Positions 34,293 through 42,793 of a stretch of 64,000 nt of DNA are shown piece after piece (position 1 is the stretch's first letter; every line of letters starts with the position of its first letter). The position numbers and the translations under genes are program-made. The DNA is from Glaciihabitans sp. INWT7 (GTDB taxonomy: Bacteria > Actinomycetota > Actinomycetes > Actinomycetales > Microbacteriaceae): the NCBI RefSeq assembly GCF_014217685.1, contig NZ_CP043653.1:310001-374000 (forward strand). The letters are read 5' to 3'. The notes below the pieces were generated by a model. The model was not told the origin of the DNA and did not search any database. It worked only from the letters and a program-made list of their open reading frames with translations.

Positions 34293-34808
34293 ATGGCGAA
34301 CAAGGAAGCTTCGGTTGCCGAGCTCACGGACAAGTTCCGCGACTCGACCGCCGTACTGCTCACCGAGTACCGCGGGCTCACTGTTGCTCAGCTGAAGACG
34401 CTGCGCACCACCCTCAGTGAGCACGCCACGTATGCCGTGGTGAAGAACACGCTGACCAAGATTGCGGCCAACAACGCGGGGATCTCGTCATTCGACGAGG
34501 ACCTCGTCGGTCCGTCCGCAATCGCATTCGTACACGGCGACCCGGTCACCGTTGCGAAGGGTCTTCGCGACTTCGCCAAGGCAAACCCCCTGCTCGTGAT
34601 CAAGGGAGGTTACTTCGACGGTAACCCCCTCACGCCGGCAGAGGTCATCAAGCTCGCCGATCTCGAGACCCGAGAGGTGCTGCTGGGCAAACTGGCCGGC
34701 GCCTTCAAGGCTTCGCTGTTCGGTGCTGCCTACATGTTCAACGCACCGCTCGCCAAGGCCGTTCGCACGGTCGACGCGCTGCGCGAGAAGCAGGATTCCG
34801 CCTCCTAA
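34293..34808 (+). CDS. rplJ: 50S ribosomal protein L10
   Basis: 171 aa, normal length. [35 protein letters not shown] and the rRNA-binding [12 protein letters not shown] block are typical; the C-terminal helix that binds L7/L12 dimers is present. Forms the stalk base. AGGAGCC precedes the ATG. Confidence 0.97.
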   Translation: MANKEASVAELTDKFRDSTAVLLTEYRGLTVAQLKTLRTTLSEHATYAVVKNTLTKIAANNAGISSFDEDLVGPSAIAFVHGDPVTVAKGLRDFAKANPLLVIKGGYFDGNPLTPAEVIKLADLETREVLLGKLAGAFKASLFGAAYMFNAPLAKAVRTVDALREKQDSAS

Positions 34809-34864
34809 TTCCCTCACCGGATTAGACAGTGCGGCTTAAACACGAAACAACAAGGAGAAAAATC

Positions 34865-35248
34865 ATGGCAAAGCTTTCAGGCGACGACCTCATCGAAGCA
34901 TTCAAGGAGCTCACGCTCATTGAGCTCAGCGAGTTCGTCAAGAAGTTCGAAGAGGTCTTCGAGGTCACCGCTGCCGCCCCCGTCGCGGCTGCCGCTGCCG
35001 GTGGCGCTGCTGCCGTCGTCGAAGAGGTCGAGGAGAAGGATTCCTTCGACGTCGTCCTCGAGTCGATCGGTGACAAGAAGATCCAGGTCATCAAGGAGGT
35101 CCGTGCCCTCACGAGCCTCGGCCTCGGCGAGGCCAAGGCCGTCGTGGACAACGCCCCCGGCGTCGTGCTCGAGGGTGTCAACAAGGAGACCGCCGAGAAG
35201 GCCAAGGCTCAGCTCGAAGAGGCCGGCGCCACCGTCACCCTCAAGTAG
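34865..35248 (+). CDS. rplL: 50S ribosomal protein L7/L12
   Basis: 127 aa. N-terminal dimerisation domain ([20 protein letters not shown]), Ala-rich hinge (about 36-52) and C-terminal factor-binding domain ([20 protein letters not shown]). Recruits translation factors. AAGGAG lies 9 bases before the ATG; an upstream in-frame start would add 12 unsupported residues. rpoB does not follow, unlike in many bacteria. Confidence 0.97.
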   Translation: MAKLSGDDLIEAFKELTLIELSEFVKKFEEVFEVTAAAPVAAAAAGGAAAVVEEVEEKDSFDVVLESIGDKKIQVIKEVRALTSLGLGEAKAVVDNAPGVVLEGVNKETAEKAKAQLEEAGATVTLK

Positions 35249-35295
35249 TCATCCCCGGATGACGCCCCGCGCGGCGTTCTCCGGAGCAGGATAGC

Positions 35296-35342
35296 GACGG
35301 CCCCCGTGCCCGCCCTCGAGGCGCACACGGGGGCCGTTCTTC
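35296..35342 (+). terminator. rplJL terminator
   Basis: ACGGCCCCCGTG pairs with CACGGGGGCCGT around a loop of about 18 bases, followed by TCTTCGT. Located 48 bases after rplL. Confidence 0.8.
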
Positions 35343-35379
35343 GTGCCGCGGCAACCAAGATCCGCATAAGTGAGCGTAG

Positions 35380-35408
35380 TTGCGGTTTCTCGCGGTGTCC
35401 ACCATAAT
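35380..35408 (+). promoter_or_regulatory. Orphan rightward promoter after rplL
   Basis: TTGCGG (35380), 17 bases, CATAAT (35403): one of the best promoter matches in the window, yet no rightward gene follows before the antisense lacI gene. The 427-base gap 35249-35675 otherwise holds the rplJL terminator, AT-richer sequence around 35450-35500 and the hairpin at 35609. It may drive a small RNA or be a relic of a lost gene such as rpoB. Confidence 0.5.
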
Positions 35409-35608
35409 GAGGACTCGTAAGGGCCGTATCCTTGGGCCTGCGCACCGCACAGAAATCTTTTTGTACCCCACGAAATCTTCATTCTGGACAGCCTTACCCT
35501 CTGGCCAGCACACGGATGATCTCGAGAAACCAGCCTCGCGGCGGATGCTCCACAGCAGGTTCTCCGCGGGAGGGGACACGACCACCGTGCACACAGACAG
35601 CCCGCGAT

Positions 35609-35633
35609 GGGTGCCCTCGACGAGAGGGCGCCC
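35609..35633 (-). terminator. Hairpin after the lacI gene
   Basis: GGGTGCCCTC and GAGGGCGCCC pair (one G-U wobble) around GACGA, 43-67 bases downstream of the minus-strand lacI stop. No T-run is present, so it may be an imperfect terminator, or it may end an RNA from the orphan promoter at 35380. Confidence 0.45.
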
Positions 35634-35675
35634 CTCACCGGTGTCGCGCTGCCGGATGCGAGCGGCGCTTCAGGA

Positions 35676-36689
35676 TCAGTGGGGCGGGGCGGTCGTGCTG
35701 CGGCGCACAACGAAGTCGATCGCTACCCCGATCCGCTCGTCGACCGCGAGTGCGGCTTCCGGTCCCAGTCGTTCGAGGATCAGCTGAACGGCATGCGCGC
35801 CCTGCTCCCCCGGGTGCTGCTCGAGGGTCGTGAGCCCGAACATCTCGGCGAGGTTGTGCCCGTCGATTCCCACGACCGACAGCTGCGCAGGCACGGCGAT
35901 CCCGAGCTGGCGCGCGGCGAGGATCACCCCGATCGCGATCTCATCGCAGCCCGCGACGATCGCCGTCGGTCGCGTGGCGGGGTTGGAGAGCACCGCGAGC
36001 GCCCCGGAATAGCCCCCCGGAATCGAATAGGGCACGGCGCGAAAGTCGTCGGGATGAGACAGTCCCGCGGCAGCGAGAGCCCGGCGCACACCGGCCAGGC
36101 GCCGGGAGTGGACGGCGAAATCCATCTGGTGGTTCTGATCTCCGCCGAGATGCATGATGCGCGTGTGACCGAGGCTCACCAGGTGCTCGGTGAGAAACTG
36201 GGTCGCGGCCTCGTCGTCGATGCTCAGGGTCGAGATCGCCGGTATCTCCCCTCCGATCCCCACAATGGGTTTGCCGAGACCCTTCAGCGATCGCACCTCG
36301 TGGGCGCTGAGCGAGATGCCGATGGCGATCACGGCATCCACCCGTTTGCGCGCGAGGAAGTAGTCGAACACCCGCTGTCGTCGCACGGGGTCGTCGTGCA
36401 GCTGATAGAGCGTGAGGTCGTAGCCCGCCGTGATCAGCGCACTCTCGATTCCTTCGAGCACCTCGGCGAAGAACCAGCGGTTGACGAAGGGGATGACGAC
36501 CCCGACGGTGCGGGTGAGGCCGGTCGCGAGCCCAGAGGCGATGGATGACGGCACGAAGCCGATCTCGGCCGCGGCGTGCTCGACGCGAGTGCGCGTCTCT
36601 TCCGAGACATAGCCGTTGCCGCTGAGCGCGCGCGACGCCGTGGACTTCGACACGCCAGCGAGGCGAGCGACATCAGCGATTGCGCTCAA
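35676..36689 (-). CDS. LacI-family transcriptional regulator
   Basis: 337 aa. HTH at residues 3-24 (AIADVARLAGVSKSTASRAL), the hinge helix SSIASGLATG, and a periplasmic-binding-protein-like sugar domain (VGVVIPFVNRWFFAEVLEGIE region, CDEIAIGVI, VVGIDGHNLAEM). The start is TTG at 36689 with GAGG upstream. It is divergent from the CUT1 importer at 36996 and very likely represses it until a sugar is bound. Confidence 0.9.
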   Translation of the reverse strand: MSAIADVARLAGVSKSTASRALSGNGYVSEETRTRVEHAAAEIGFVPSSIASGLATGLTRTVGVVIPFVNRWFFAEVLEGIESALITAGYDLTLYQLHDDPVRRQRVFDYFLARKRVDAVIAIGISLSAHEVRSLKGLGKPIVGIGGEIPAISTLSIDDEAATQFLTEHLVSLGHTRIMHLGGDQNHQMDFAVHSRRLAGVRRALAAAGLSHPDDFRAVPYSIPGGYSGALAVLSNPATRPTAIVAGCDEIAIGVILAARQLGIAVPAQLSVVGIDGHNLAEMFGLTTLEQHPGEQGAHAVQLILERLGPEAALAVDERIGVAIDFVVRRSTTAPPH

Positions 36690-36820
36690 GAGGACCTCGA
36701 ATTCGACAACATTGACGAGCGATGGCTCATCCTATGCACACAGGTGCCGTTGTGGGAAACGCACCACATTTCCATGGGTGCGCTCCCACGCTCGATCCCT
36801 GTAATGACGGGCTTCGAGGA

Positions 36821-36909
36821 GAGCGTGACTAAAACGTTAGGTTCTAGCACGGAACAAGCGCTTGCATAACGATCCCATCGCCCGTACCTTGTCCAATGGA
36901 ACCGGTTCC
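36821..36909. promoter_or_regulatory. Divergent lacI / CUT1 promoters with two palindromic operators
   Basis: Rightward promoter: TTGCAT (36862), 17 bases, TACCTT (36885). Leftward promoter on the minus strand: TTGTTC, 17 bases, TTTTAG. The perfect palindrome CAAGCGCTTG (36855-36864) overlaps both -35 boxes. A second perfect 12-bp palindrome, GGAACCGGTTCC (36898-36909), sits at the rightward start site. Both have the central CG step typical of LacI-family operators. Confidence 0.65.
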
Positions 36910-36995
36910 CCATGGCGAGCGTCCGAGCGTCGATCTCGAAGCGGACTGGATCCACCCGTATGGCCCAATCCCAACCCTCAACGAGGAGGAGTCAC

Positions 36996-38372
36996 ATGAG
37001 TCCCACCCTGCTCCGCAGCGCAGCACACAGCAAGAAACTCCATCGCCGCATCACCGCACCGATCGTGTTCTTCACGATCGCCGGCCTCGCACTCGCGGGC
37101 TGCTCATCGTCCGGCGGGGGAACCGATACCTCCTCCAAGGGCCCCGGCGACGCCGGCAAGGCCGACGGAGTCGTGACCATCTACGGCACGATCGTCGACA
37201 CCGAGGCAGAGCTCCTGCAGAAGTCCTGGGCGGACTGGGAGAAGAAGAACAAGATCACCATCAAGTACGAGGGCTCCAAGGAGTTCGAGACGCAGATCAG
37301 CGTTCGTGCACAGGGTGGTAACGCTCCCGACATCGCGATCTTCCCGCAGCCAGGCCTCCTCAAGGACCTCGCCTCGCGTGACTACATCCAGCCGGAGCCC
37401 ACTGAAGCAGCGGCCAACGTGAAGAAGAACTGGTCGAAGGACTGGGCCGGCTACGCCTCCTCCGGCGGCACGCTCTACGCGTCGCCGCTCATGGCGAGCG
37501 TCAAGGGCTTCATCTGGTACTCCCCGGCGAAGTTCGCCGAGTGGGGCGTTGAAGTTCCCAAGACGTGGGACGAGCTCCTCACCCTGACCAAGACCATCCA
37601 GGAGAAGACCGGCACCGCACCGTGGTGCGCCGGCTTCGGATCGGATGCAGCAACGGGATGGCCCGGAACGGACTGGGTGGAAGACCTCGTTCTCCGCCAG
37701 GCCGGTGCGGCGACCTACGACAAGTGGGTCAACCACACGATCCCCTTCACCGATCCCGCCATCAAGAAGGCCTTCGACTCGGTCGGGGACATCCTCCTCA
37801 ACCCGAAGTACGTGAACGCGGGTCTTGGTGACGTCAAGTCGATCAACTCCACGCCGTTCGGCGATGTTGCCCGGGTCATCGGAAACGGCCAGTGCGCAAT
37901 GACCCACCAGGCATCCTTCTTCGACGGGTTCATCCAGGACCCGAAGAACGGCAACGCGACTGTCGGACCGGACAAGCAGGTCTGGGCCTTCATCACTCCG
38001 CCGATCGATGCCAGTGCAGGCCCGGCCGTCACCGGTGGTGGCGAGATGGTTGCCGCGTTCTCCAACGACGCAGACACCAAGAAGGTGCAGGCTTATCTGT
38101 CGAGCGGTGACTGGGCGAACAGCCGCGTCAAGCTCGGTGGTGTGATCAGCGCCAACAAGGGACTCGACCCGGCCAACGCGTCGAGCCCGATCCTGCAGGA
38201 AGCCATCAAGACGCTTCAGGACCCGAAGACCACCTTCCGCTTCGACGCATCAGACCTGATGCCCGGTGTGGTCGGTGCTGGTTCGTTCTGGACCGGAATG
38301 GTCGACTGGATCAACGGCAAGTCGACGGACGAGGTCTTGAAGACCATCGACGCGTCGTGGCCGTCCAAATAG
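36996..38372 (+). CDS. CUT1 sugar ABC transporter substrate-binding lipoprotein
   Basis: 458 aa from the ATG at 36996 with AGGAGGA upstream. The signal peptide ends in a lipobox (LALAGC), so the mature protein is lipid-anchored. The SBP_bac_1 fold follows with GGNAPDIAIFPQPG and WEKKNKITIKYEG-like regions. It resembles alpha-glucoside binding proteins (AglE type). Delivers sugar to the two permeases downstream. The ATPase is not in the operon, so a shared MsiK-like ATPase elsewhere is likely. Confidence 0.87.
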   Translation: MSPTLLRSAAHSKKLHRRITAPIVFFTIAGLALAGCSSSGGGTDTSSKGPGDAGKADGVVTIYGTIVDTEAELLQKSWADWEKKNKITIKYEGSKEFETQISVRAQGGNAPDIAIFPQPGLLKDLASRDYIQPEPTEAAANVKKNWSKDWAGYASSGGTLYASPLMASVKGFIWYSPAKFAEWGVEVPKTWDELLTLTKTIQEKTGTAPWCAGFGSDAATGWPGTDWVEDLVLRQAGAATYDKWVNHTIPFTDPAIKKAFDSVGDILLNPKYVNAGLGDVKSINSTPFGDVARVIGNGQCAMTHQASFFDGFIQDPKNGNATVGPDKQVWAFITPPIDASAGPAVTGGGEMVAAFSNDADTKKVQAYLSSGDWANSRVKLGGVISANKGLDPANASSPILQEAIKTLQDPKTTFRFDASDLMPGVVGAGSFWTGMVDWINGKSTDEVLKTIDASWPSK

Positions 38373-38400
38373 CAGTTCTCGTCATCTAGGTAGTACCCAG

Positions 38401-38443
38401 CGCGAAAGGCCGGCAGAGAAAACTCTTTGTCGGCCTTTCCGCG
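38401..38443 (+). terminator. Intra-operon hairpin after the binding-protein gene
   Basis: CGC-GAAAGGCCG pairs with CGGCCTTTC-GCG (one bulge), with an inner AGAG/CTCT stem. It lies between the binding-protein and permease genes, 28 bases after the stop. Such hairpins stabilise the upstream mRNA or stop part of transcription, giving more binding protein than permease. Confidence 0.6.
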
Positions 38444-38510
38444 CCCCATAGCTCCGGTGTCTAATACATATGCACGCTCATGAGTCCACCGCCGTACTCG
38501 AAAGGGCACA

Positions 38511-39644
38511 ATGTCAGATTTCTTCAACTGGATCTCCACGCTTCCCGCGTTAGCTCAGATCCCCCTCGTCGTCGGCGCGTTCGTCGTCGTCGTCGCCGTC
38601 ATCCTGTTCTTCGTCGAGATCGCTCCGCGATCTGGACGTCGTTACACGATCATCCGTCTCGCGGTCTGCGTCCTCGCGCCGCTGGCGATATTCGTCTTCC
38701 TCGGATCCGTAGCCTGGGCCGCCGCTGTCGCCGCGGTTCTCGGCGGGGTCTTCTTCCTCCTCGACTACCGGTCGAAGCAGGGAGCGGGCTACCTCTTCCA
38801 GCTGGTCGGATTCCTCGCCCCGGCGCTGATCCTGCTGCTGATCGGCCTCGTCTACCCGACGATCCTCACCGCGATCGCCGCATTCCAGAATAACCGCGGC
38901 AACCGGTTCATCGGCTTCGAGAACTTCGTCTGGATCTTCACCCAGCCCACCGGCATCCGGGTCGTGCTGAACACGATCATCTGGGTGCTCATCGTCCCGG
39001 CATTCTCGACAGCGATCGGTCTCGCCTATGCGGTGTTCATCGACAAGTCACGCGGTGAGAAGTTCTTCAAGATCCTGGTCTTCATGCCGATGGCGATCTC
39101 CTTCGTCGGCGCGTCGATCATCTGGAAGTTCGTCTACACGGCCAGGCCGGCCGGGCAGAACCAGATCGGTCTGCTCAACCAGATCGTGGTGCTCTTCGGT
39201 GGCCAGCCGACCGACTTCGTGGCGAATTCGCCCTGGAACACCCTGTTCCTGATCGTCGTACTCGTCTGGATCCAGACCGGATTCGCGATGGTCGTGCTTT
39301 CGGCAGCTATCAAGGGCGTGCCGACGGAGCAGTTGGAGGCCGCAGAGCTGGACGGGACGAACGCCTGGGAGCGGTTCATCAACGTGACTGTGCCCGGCAT
39401 CCGCTCATCCCTCATCGTCGTGCTCACCACGATCTCGATCGCCTCCCTGAAGGTGTTCGACATCGTGCGGACCATGACGGCCGGCGCCAACAGCACGAGC
39501 GTCATCGCCAACGAGATGTACACGCAGTGGAAGGGATTCGAGAACGGCCGCTCAGCGGCCTTCGCGCTGGTGCTCTTCGTGCTGGTCTTACCCATCGTCG
39601 TCTACAACGCACGGCAGATTCAGAAGCAGAGGGAGATCCGATGA
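38511..39644 (+). CDS. CUT1 sugar ABC transporter permease (MalF/AglF-like)
   Basis: 377 aa with about eight membrane segments. Two extra N-terminal segments precede the permease core. The cytoplasmic EAA loop is EQLEAAELDGTNAWERFINVTVPGI in content, at about 270-295. It overlaps the next permease by 4 bases and forms a heterodimer with it. Confidence 0.88.
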   Translation: MSDFFNWISTLPALAQIPLVVGAFVVVVAVILFFVEIAPRSGRRYTIIRLAVCVLAPLAIFVFLGSVAWAAAVAAVLGGVFFLLDYRSKQGAGYLFQLVGFLAPALILLLIGLVYPTILTAIAAFQNNRGNRFIGFENFVWIFTQPTGIRVVLNTIIWVLIVPAFSTAIGLAYAVFIDKSRGEKFFKILVFMPMAISFVGASIIWKFVYTARPAGQNQIGLLNQIVVLFGGQPTDFVANSPWNTLFLIVVLVWIQTGFAMVVLSAAIKGVPTEQLEAAELDGTNAWERFINVTVPGIRSSLIVVLTTISIASLKVFDIVRTMTAGANSTSVIANEMYTQWKGFENGRSAAFALVLFVLVLPIVVYNARQIQKQREIR

Positions 39645-40618
39645 GCGCCGTCTCACCCATCGATGTGCCGATCGACGTCGCGACCAAGCGACAGCTCGGT
39701 GCCGGCGAACGCACCGCGGAACGCAGCGTCACCAAGCGCACCAAGAAGCGCCTGACCAGTCGCGGCGCGACGATCGCGTCCCTGATCATCGCGCTGCTCT
39801 GGACCGTCCCCACCTTCGGGCTGTTCATCTCCTCGATCCGTCCGGCCGCCCTCATCAACACCACGGGCTGGTGGACCATCTTCCAGAATCCCGGGTTCAC
39901 CTTCGACAACTATTCGCAGGTTCTGAAGGCCGGCAACAGCCAGCTGAACCTCGGGCAGGCCTTCATCAACTCGATCGCGATCACGCTTCCGGCCACGCTC
40001 ATCCCGCTCACGCTCGCGAGCCTCGCGGCGTATGGCTTCGCGTGGATGAACTTCAAGGGCAAGAACTGGATGTTCATCGGGGTGTTCGCTCTGCAGATCG
40101 TTCCGCTGCAGATGGCTCTCGTTCCGCTGCTCAGCCTCTTCTCCCGAGGCCTCAACATCGGGGGCGTGCAGCTCTTCGCCGGGCTCAACGCGAGCGGCTC
40201 GTACACCCAGGTGTGGATCGCCCACACGATCTTCGGGCTCCCGCTCGTGATCTTCCTGCTCCACAACTTCATCGCGGAGCTTCCGGCAGAACTGATCGAG
40301 GCGGCGCGAGTGGATGGCGCGGGGCATGGCCAGATCTTCTTCCGCATCGTGCTTCCGCTCACCATGCCGGCCATCGCGTCGATCGCGATCTTCCAGTTCC
40401 TCTGGGTCTGGAACGACCTGCTGGTCGCCCTGGTGTTCGCCGACGGTGAGGTCGCTCCGATGACGAAGCTGCTCGCCGAGATCACCGGTGGACGCGGCCA
40501 GGACTGGCAGCTGCTCACCTCTGGTGCGTTCATCTCCATCCTCGTTCCGCTCATCGTGTTCTTCGCACTGCAGCGGTTCTTCGTGCGCGGCCTGCTCGCG
40601 GGGAGCACGAAGGGCTGA
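39641..40618 (+). CDS. CUT1 sugar ABC transporter permease (MalG/AglG-like)
   Basis: 325 aa with six membrane segments after a polar basic N-terminus of about 45 residues (KRTKKRLTSRG). EAA loop: PAELIEAARVDGAGHGQIFF. C-terminal RFFVRGLLAGSTKG is the usual MalG-type ending. Third and last gene of the operon; a perfect 14-bp hairpin follows. Confidence 0.9.
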   Translation: MSAVSPIDVPIDVATKRQLGAGERTAERSVTKRTKKRLTSRGATIASLIIALLWTVPTFGLFISSIRPAALINTTGWWTIFQNPGFTFDNYSQVLKAGNSQLNLGQAFINSIAITLPATLIPLTLASLAAYGFAWMNFKGKNWMFIGVFALQIVPLQMALVPLLSLFSRGLNIGGVQLFAGLNASGSYTQVWIAHTIFGLPLVIFLLHNFIAELPAELIEAARVDGAGHGQIFFRIVLPLTMPAIASIAIFQFLWVWNDLLVALVFADGEVAPMTKLLAEITGGRGQDWQLLTSGAFISILVPLIVFFALQRFFVRGLLAGSTKG

Positions 40619-40666
40619 GGCTCCGCTTGCCGACGGCCTCCTTCGAGACCGTGGCAGGTGCACGCG

Positions 40667-40698
40667 CTTGCGGCGGGAGTGACGACTCCCGCCGCAAG
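40667..40698 (+). terminator. Terminator-like hairpin after the CUT1 operon
   Basis: CTTGCGGCGGGAGT and ACTCCCGCCGCAAG form a perfect 14-bp stem with loop GACG, 48 bases after the last permease gene. No T-run. The rest of the 189-base gap shows only a possible TAAAGT -10 close to the next GTG. Confidence 0.7.
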
Positions 40699-40807
40699 AC
40701 TCTGCGCCGTCTGGCACGAGTCGCCTCGGTCGCCCCGACGCGCCGCGGCATTCCGCTGGCGGCGAATCCACAGCGGCAGTGTCGCCATCGGTGCGTAAAG
40801 TGAGCGA

Positions 40808-42685
40808 GTGAGCGGAATGCACGGCGGTAGTACCCCAGTGGGGCGGATGGGTAAGCAGCGCACGCGCATCAGCGGTTCCGATCCGGATGCGCAAAAGGCC
40901 GAGAACGCGGACGCGCCGCGCATCCCGGACCTGCTCGCCCGCATCGCGCAGCTGTTCCAGCCGCACCGCCGCGCGCTTGCGGTCACGGCCGTACTCGCCA
41001 TCATCAGTGCCGGGCTCTCGGTTCTGCCCCCACTGCTCACCCGCCAGGCCTTCGATGTCGGCCTGTTCCCGGCCTCCGGTCGCCCTGATGTGCCGGTGCT
41101 GCTCGAGATCGTCGGCCTGATGATCGTGATCTACGTCTCCTCTGCGGGGCTCGGCGTCTGGCAGACCTTCCTCACCGCGACCGTCGGCAACCGCGTGATG
41201 GGAGCGCTTCGGGTGCGACTGTTCGGGCACCTCCAGAAGATGGAACTGGCGTTCTTCACCCGCACCAAGACCGGCATCATCCAGTCCCGCCTGCAGAACG
41301 ACGTCGGCGGGGTCTCGAGCGTGCTCACCAACACCGTTGCGAGCGTGCTGGGAAACACGGTCACCGTCGCGGCGGCATTCGTGAGCATGCTGGTGCTGTC
41401 GTGGCAGCTCACCATCGTGGCCGTGATCCTCATGCCGATCCTGGTGATCGCCCAGCGCCGGGTCGGGCGGGTGCGCGCCAAGATCGCGACCAAGACCCAG
41501 GAGTCGCTCAGCGACATGACCGCCATCACGCAGGAGACCCTGTCGGTGTCGGGCATTCTGCTGGCCAAGAGCTTCAACCAGCAGGGCACGGAGGTCGCAC
41601 GGTACAGCGACGAGAACGACAACCAGATCCGGCTGCAGGTGCGCGAGCAGATGAGCGGCCAGTGGTTCTTCGCGATGGTGCAGATCTTCCTCGCCATCAT
41701 CCCTGCGGTCATCTACATCTGTGCCGCCTGGCTGCTCTTCCAGAACGTGGCGGTGACCGCGGGCACGATCGTCGCATTCACCACAGTGCAGGCCCGGCTC
41801 ATGTGGCCGCTGCTGGGACTCATGCGCGTGGCACTCGACCTGCAGACCTCCCAGGCCCTGTTCGCCCGCATCTTCGAGTACCTCGACCTGCACCCCGCGA
41901 TCTCGGATGCCCCGAACGCCCACCCCGTGGACCCGGCGCGTCTCGGTCGAGTCGAATTCGACGACGTGGTCTTCGCCTACCCCGACTCCGGAGACGGCAC
42001 GCCTCCCACCCTCAAGGGCGTGTCCTTCACCATCGAACCGGGTCAGTTCGCCGCTTTCGTCGGGCCGTCCGGGGCGGGCAAGACCACAGTGTCGTACCTG
42101 ATTCCCCGCTTCCACGAGGTGACCGGCGGGCGCATCCTCTTCGCCGGGGATGACGTGCGCCAGCTCGAGCAGGACTCGCTGGTGGCCAACATCGGAATCG
42201 TCAGCCAGGAGACCTATCTGTTCCACGCGACGATCGCGGAGAACCTCCGCTACGCGAAGCCGGGAGCGACGGATGCCGAGCTCCAGCAGGCGGCCAGGGC
42301 CGCGAACATCCACGACACCATTGCATCGTTCCCGCTCGGCTACGACACGGTAGTCGGTGAGCGAGGCTATCGCCTGAGCGGAGGGGAGAAGCAGCGGATC
42401 GCCATCGCGCGCGTGCTGCTCAAAGATCCGCGGGTGCTCATCCTCGATGAGGCCACCAGTGCGCTCGATTCCCTCTCCGAACGGATCGTGCAGGACGCGC
42501 TCGACACCGCCTCCGCTGGCCGCACCACGATCGCGATCGCGCACCGCCTTTCGACCATCGTGTCGGCCGATGTGATCTTCGTGGTCGACGCCGGCCGCAT
42601 CGTGGAGCACGGCACCCATGCCGAGCTCACGGCCCAGGGTGGCGTGTACGCCCGTCTCTACGCGCAGCAGGTTTCGCAGATCTGA
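40808..42685 (+). CDS. ABC exporter, fused membrane and ATPase domains
   Basis: 625 aa half-transporter. A six-segment ABC_membrane domain spans about 55-345. The ATPase spans about 375-615 with Walker A GPSGAGKTT, signature LSGGEKQR, Walker B VLILDEATSALD and the switch His IAHRLSTI. It acts as a homodimer or with a partner; multidrug or lipid export is typical. The GTG at 40808 lies about 6 bases after TAAAGT, so the mRNA could be leaderless; an ATG at 40817 is the alternative. Confidence 0.87.
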   Translation: MSGMHGGSTPVGRMGKQRTRISGSDPDAQKAENADAPRIPDLLARIAQLFQPHRRALAVTAVLAIISAGLSVLPPLLTRQAFDVGLFPASGRPDVPVLLEIVGLMIVIYVSSAGLGVWQTFLTATVGNRVMGALRVRLFGHLQKMELAFFTRTKTGIIQSRLQNDVGGVSSVLTNTVASVLGNTVTVAAAFVSMLVLSWQLTIVAVILMPILVIAQRRVGRVRAKIATKTQESLSDMTAITQETLSVSGILLAKSFNQQGTEVARYSDENDNQIRLQVREQMSGQWFFAMVQIFLAIIPAVIYICAAWLLFQNVAVTAGTIVAFTTVQARLMWPLLGLMRVALDLQTSQALFARIFEYLDLHPAISDAPNAHPVDPARLGRVEFDDVVFAYPDSGDGTPPTLKGVSFTIEPGQFAAFVGPSGAGKTTVSYLIPRFHEVTGGRILFAGDDVRQLEQDSLVANIGIVSQETYLFHATIAENLRYAKPGATDAELQQAARAANIHDTIASFPLGYDTVVGERGYRLSGGEKQRIAIARVLLKDPRVLILDEATSALDSLSERIVQDALDTASAGRTTIAIAHRLSTIVSADVIFVVDAGRIVEHGTHAELTAQGGVYARLYAQQVSQI

Positions 42686-42793
42686 GGGCTGGGGCGCCCC
42701 TCTCCCCCCCCCGTCTCGCGGGGGAGCGGAGGATGTCTCGGGCGGCGAATGCGCCGGAAACCCCCTGAGGCCCGCTGGTAGATTGGCGGCACT

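Noticed and set aside
33527-34381. Open frames of 284 and 160 residues in the repeat region before rplJ
   Set aside because: Their translations are Arg/Gly/Ala or Arg/Pro runs produced by the GC-only tract, they have no ribosome binding site, and one crosses the rplJ promoter and leader.
42686-42793. C-run and G-run hairpin between the ABC exporter and CBS genes
   Set aside because: The C9/G5 pairing can slip into many registers and has no T-run; too ambiguous to call a terminator.
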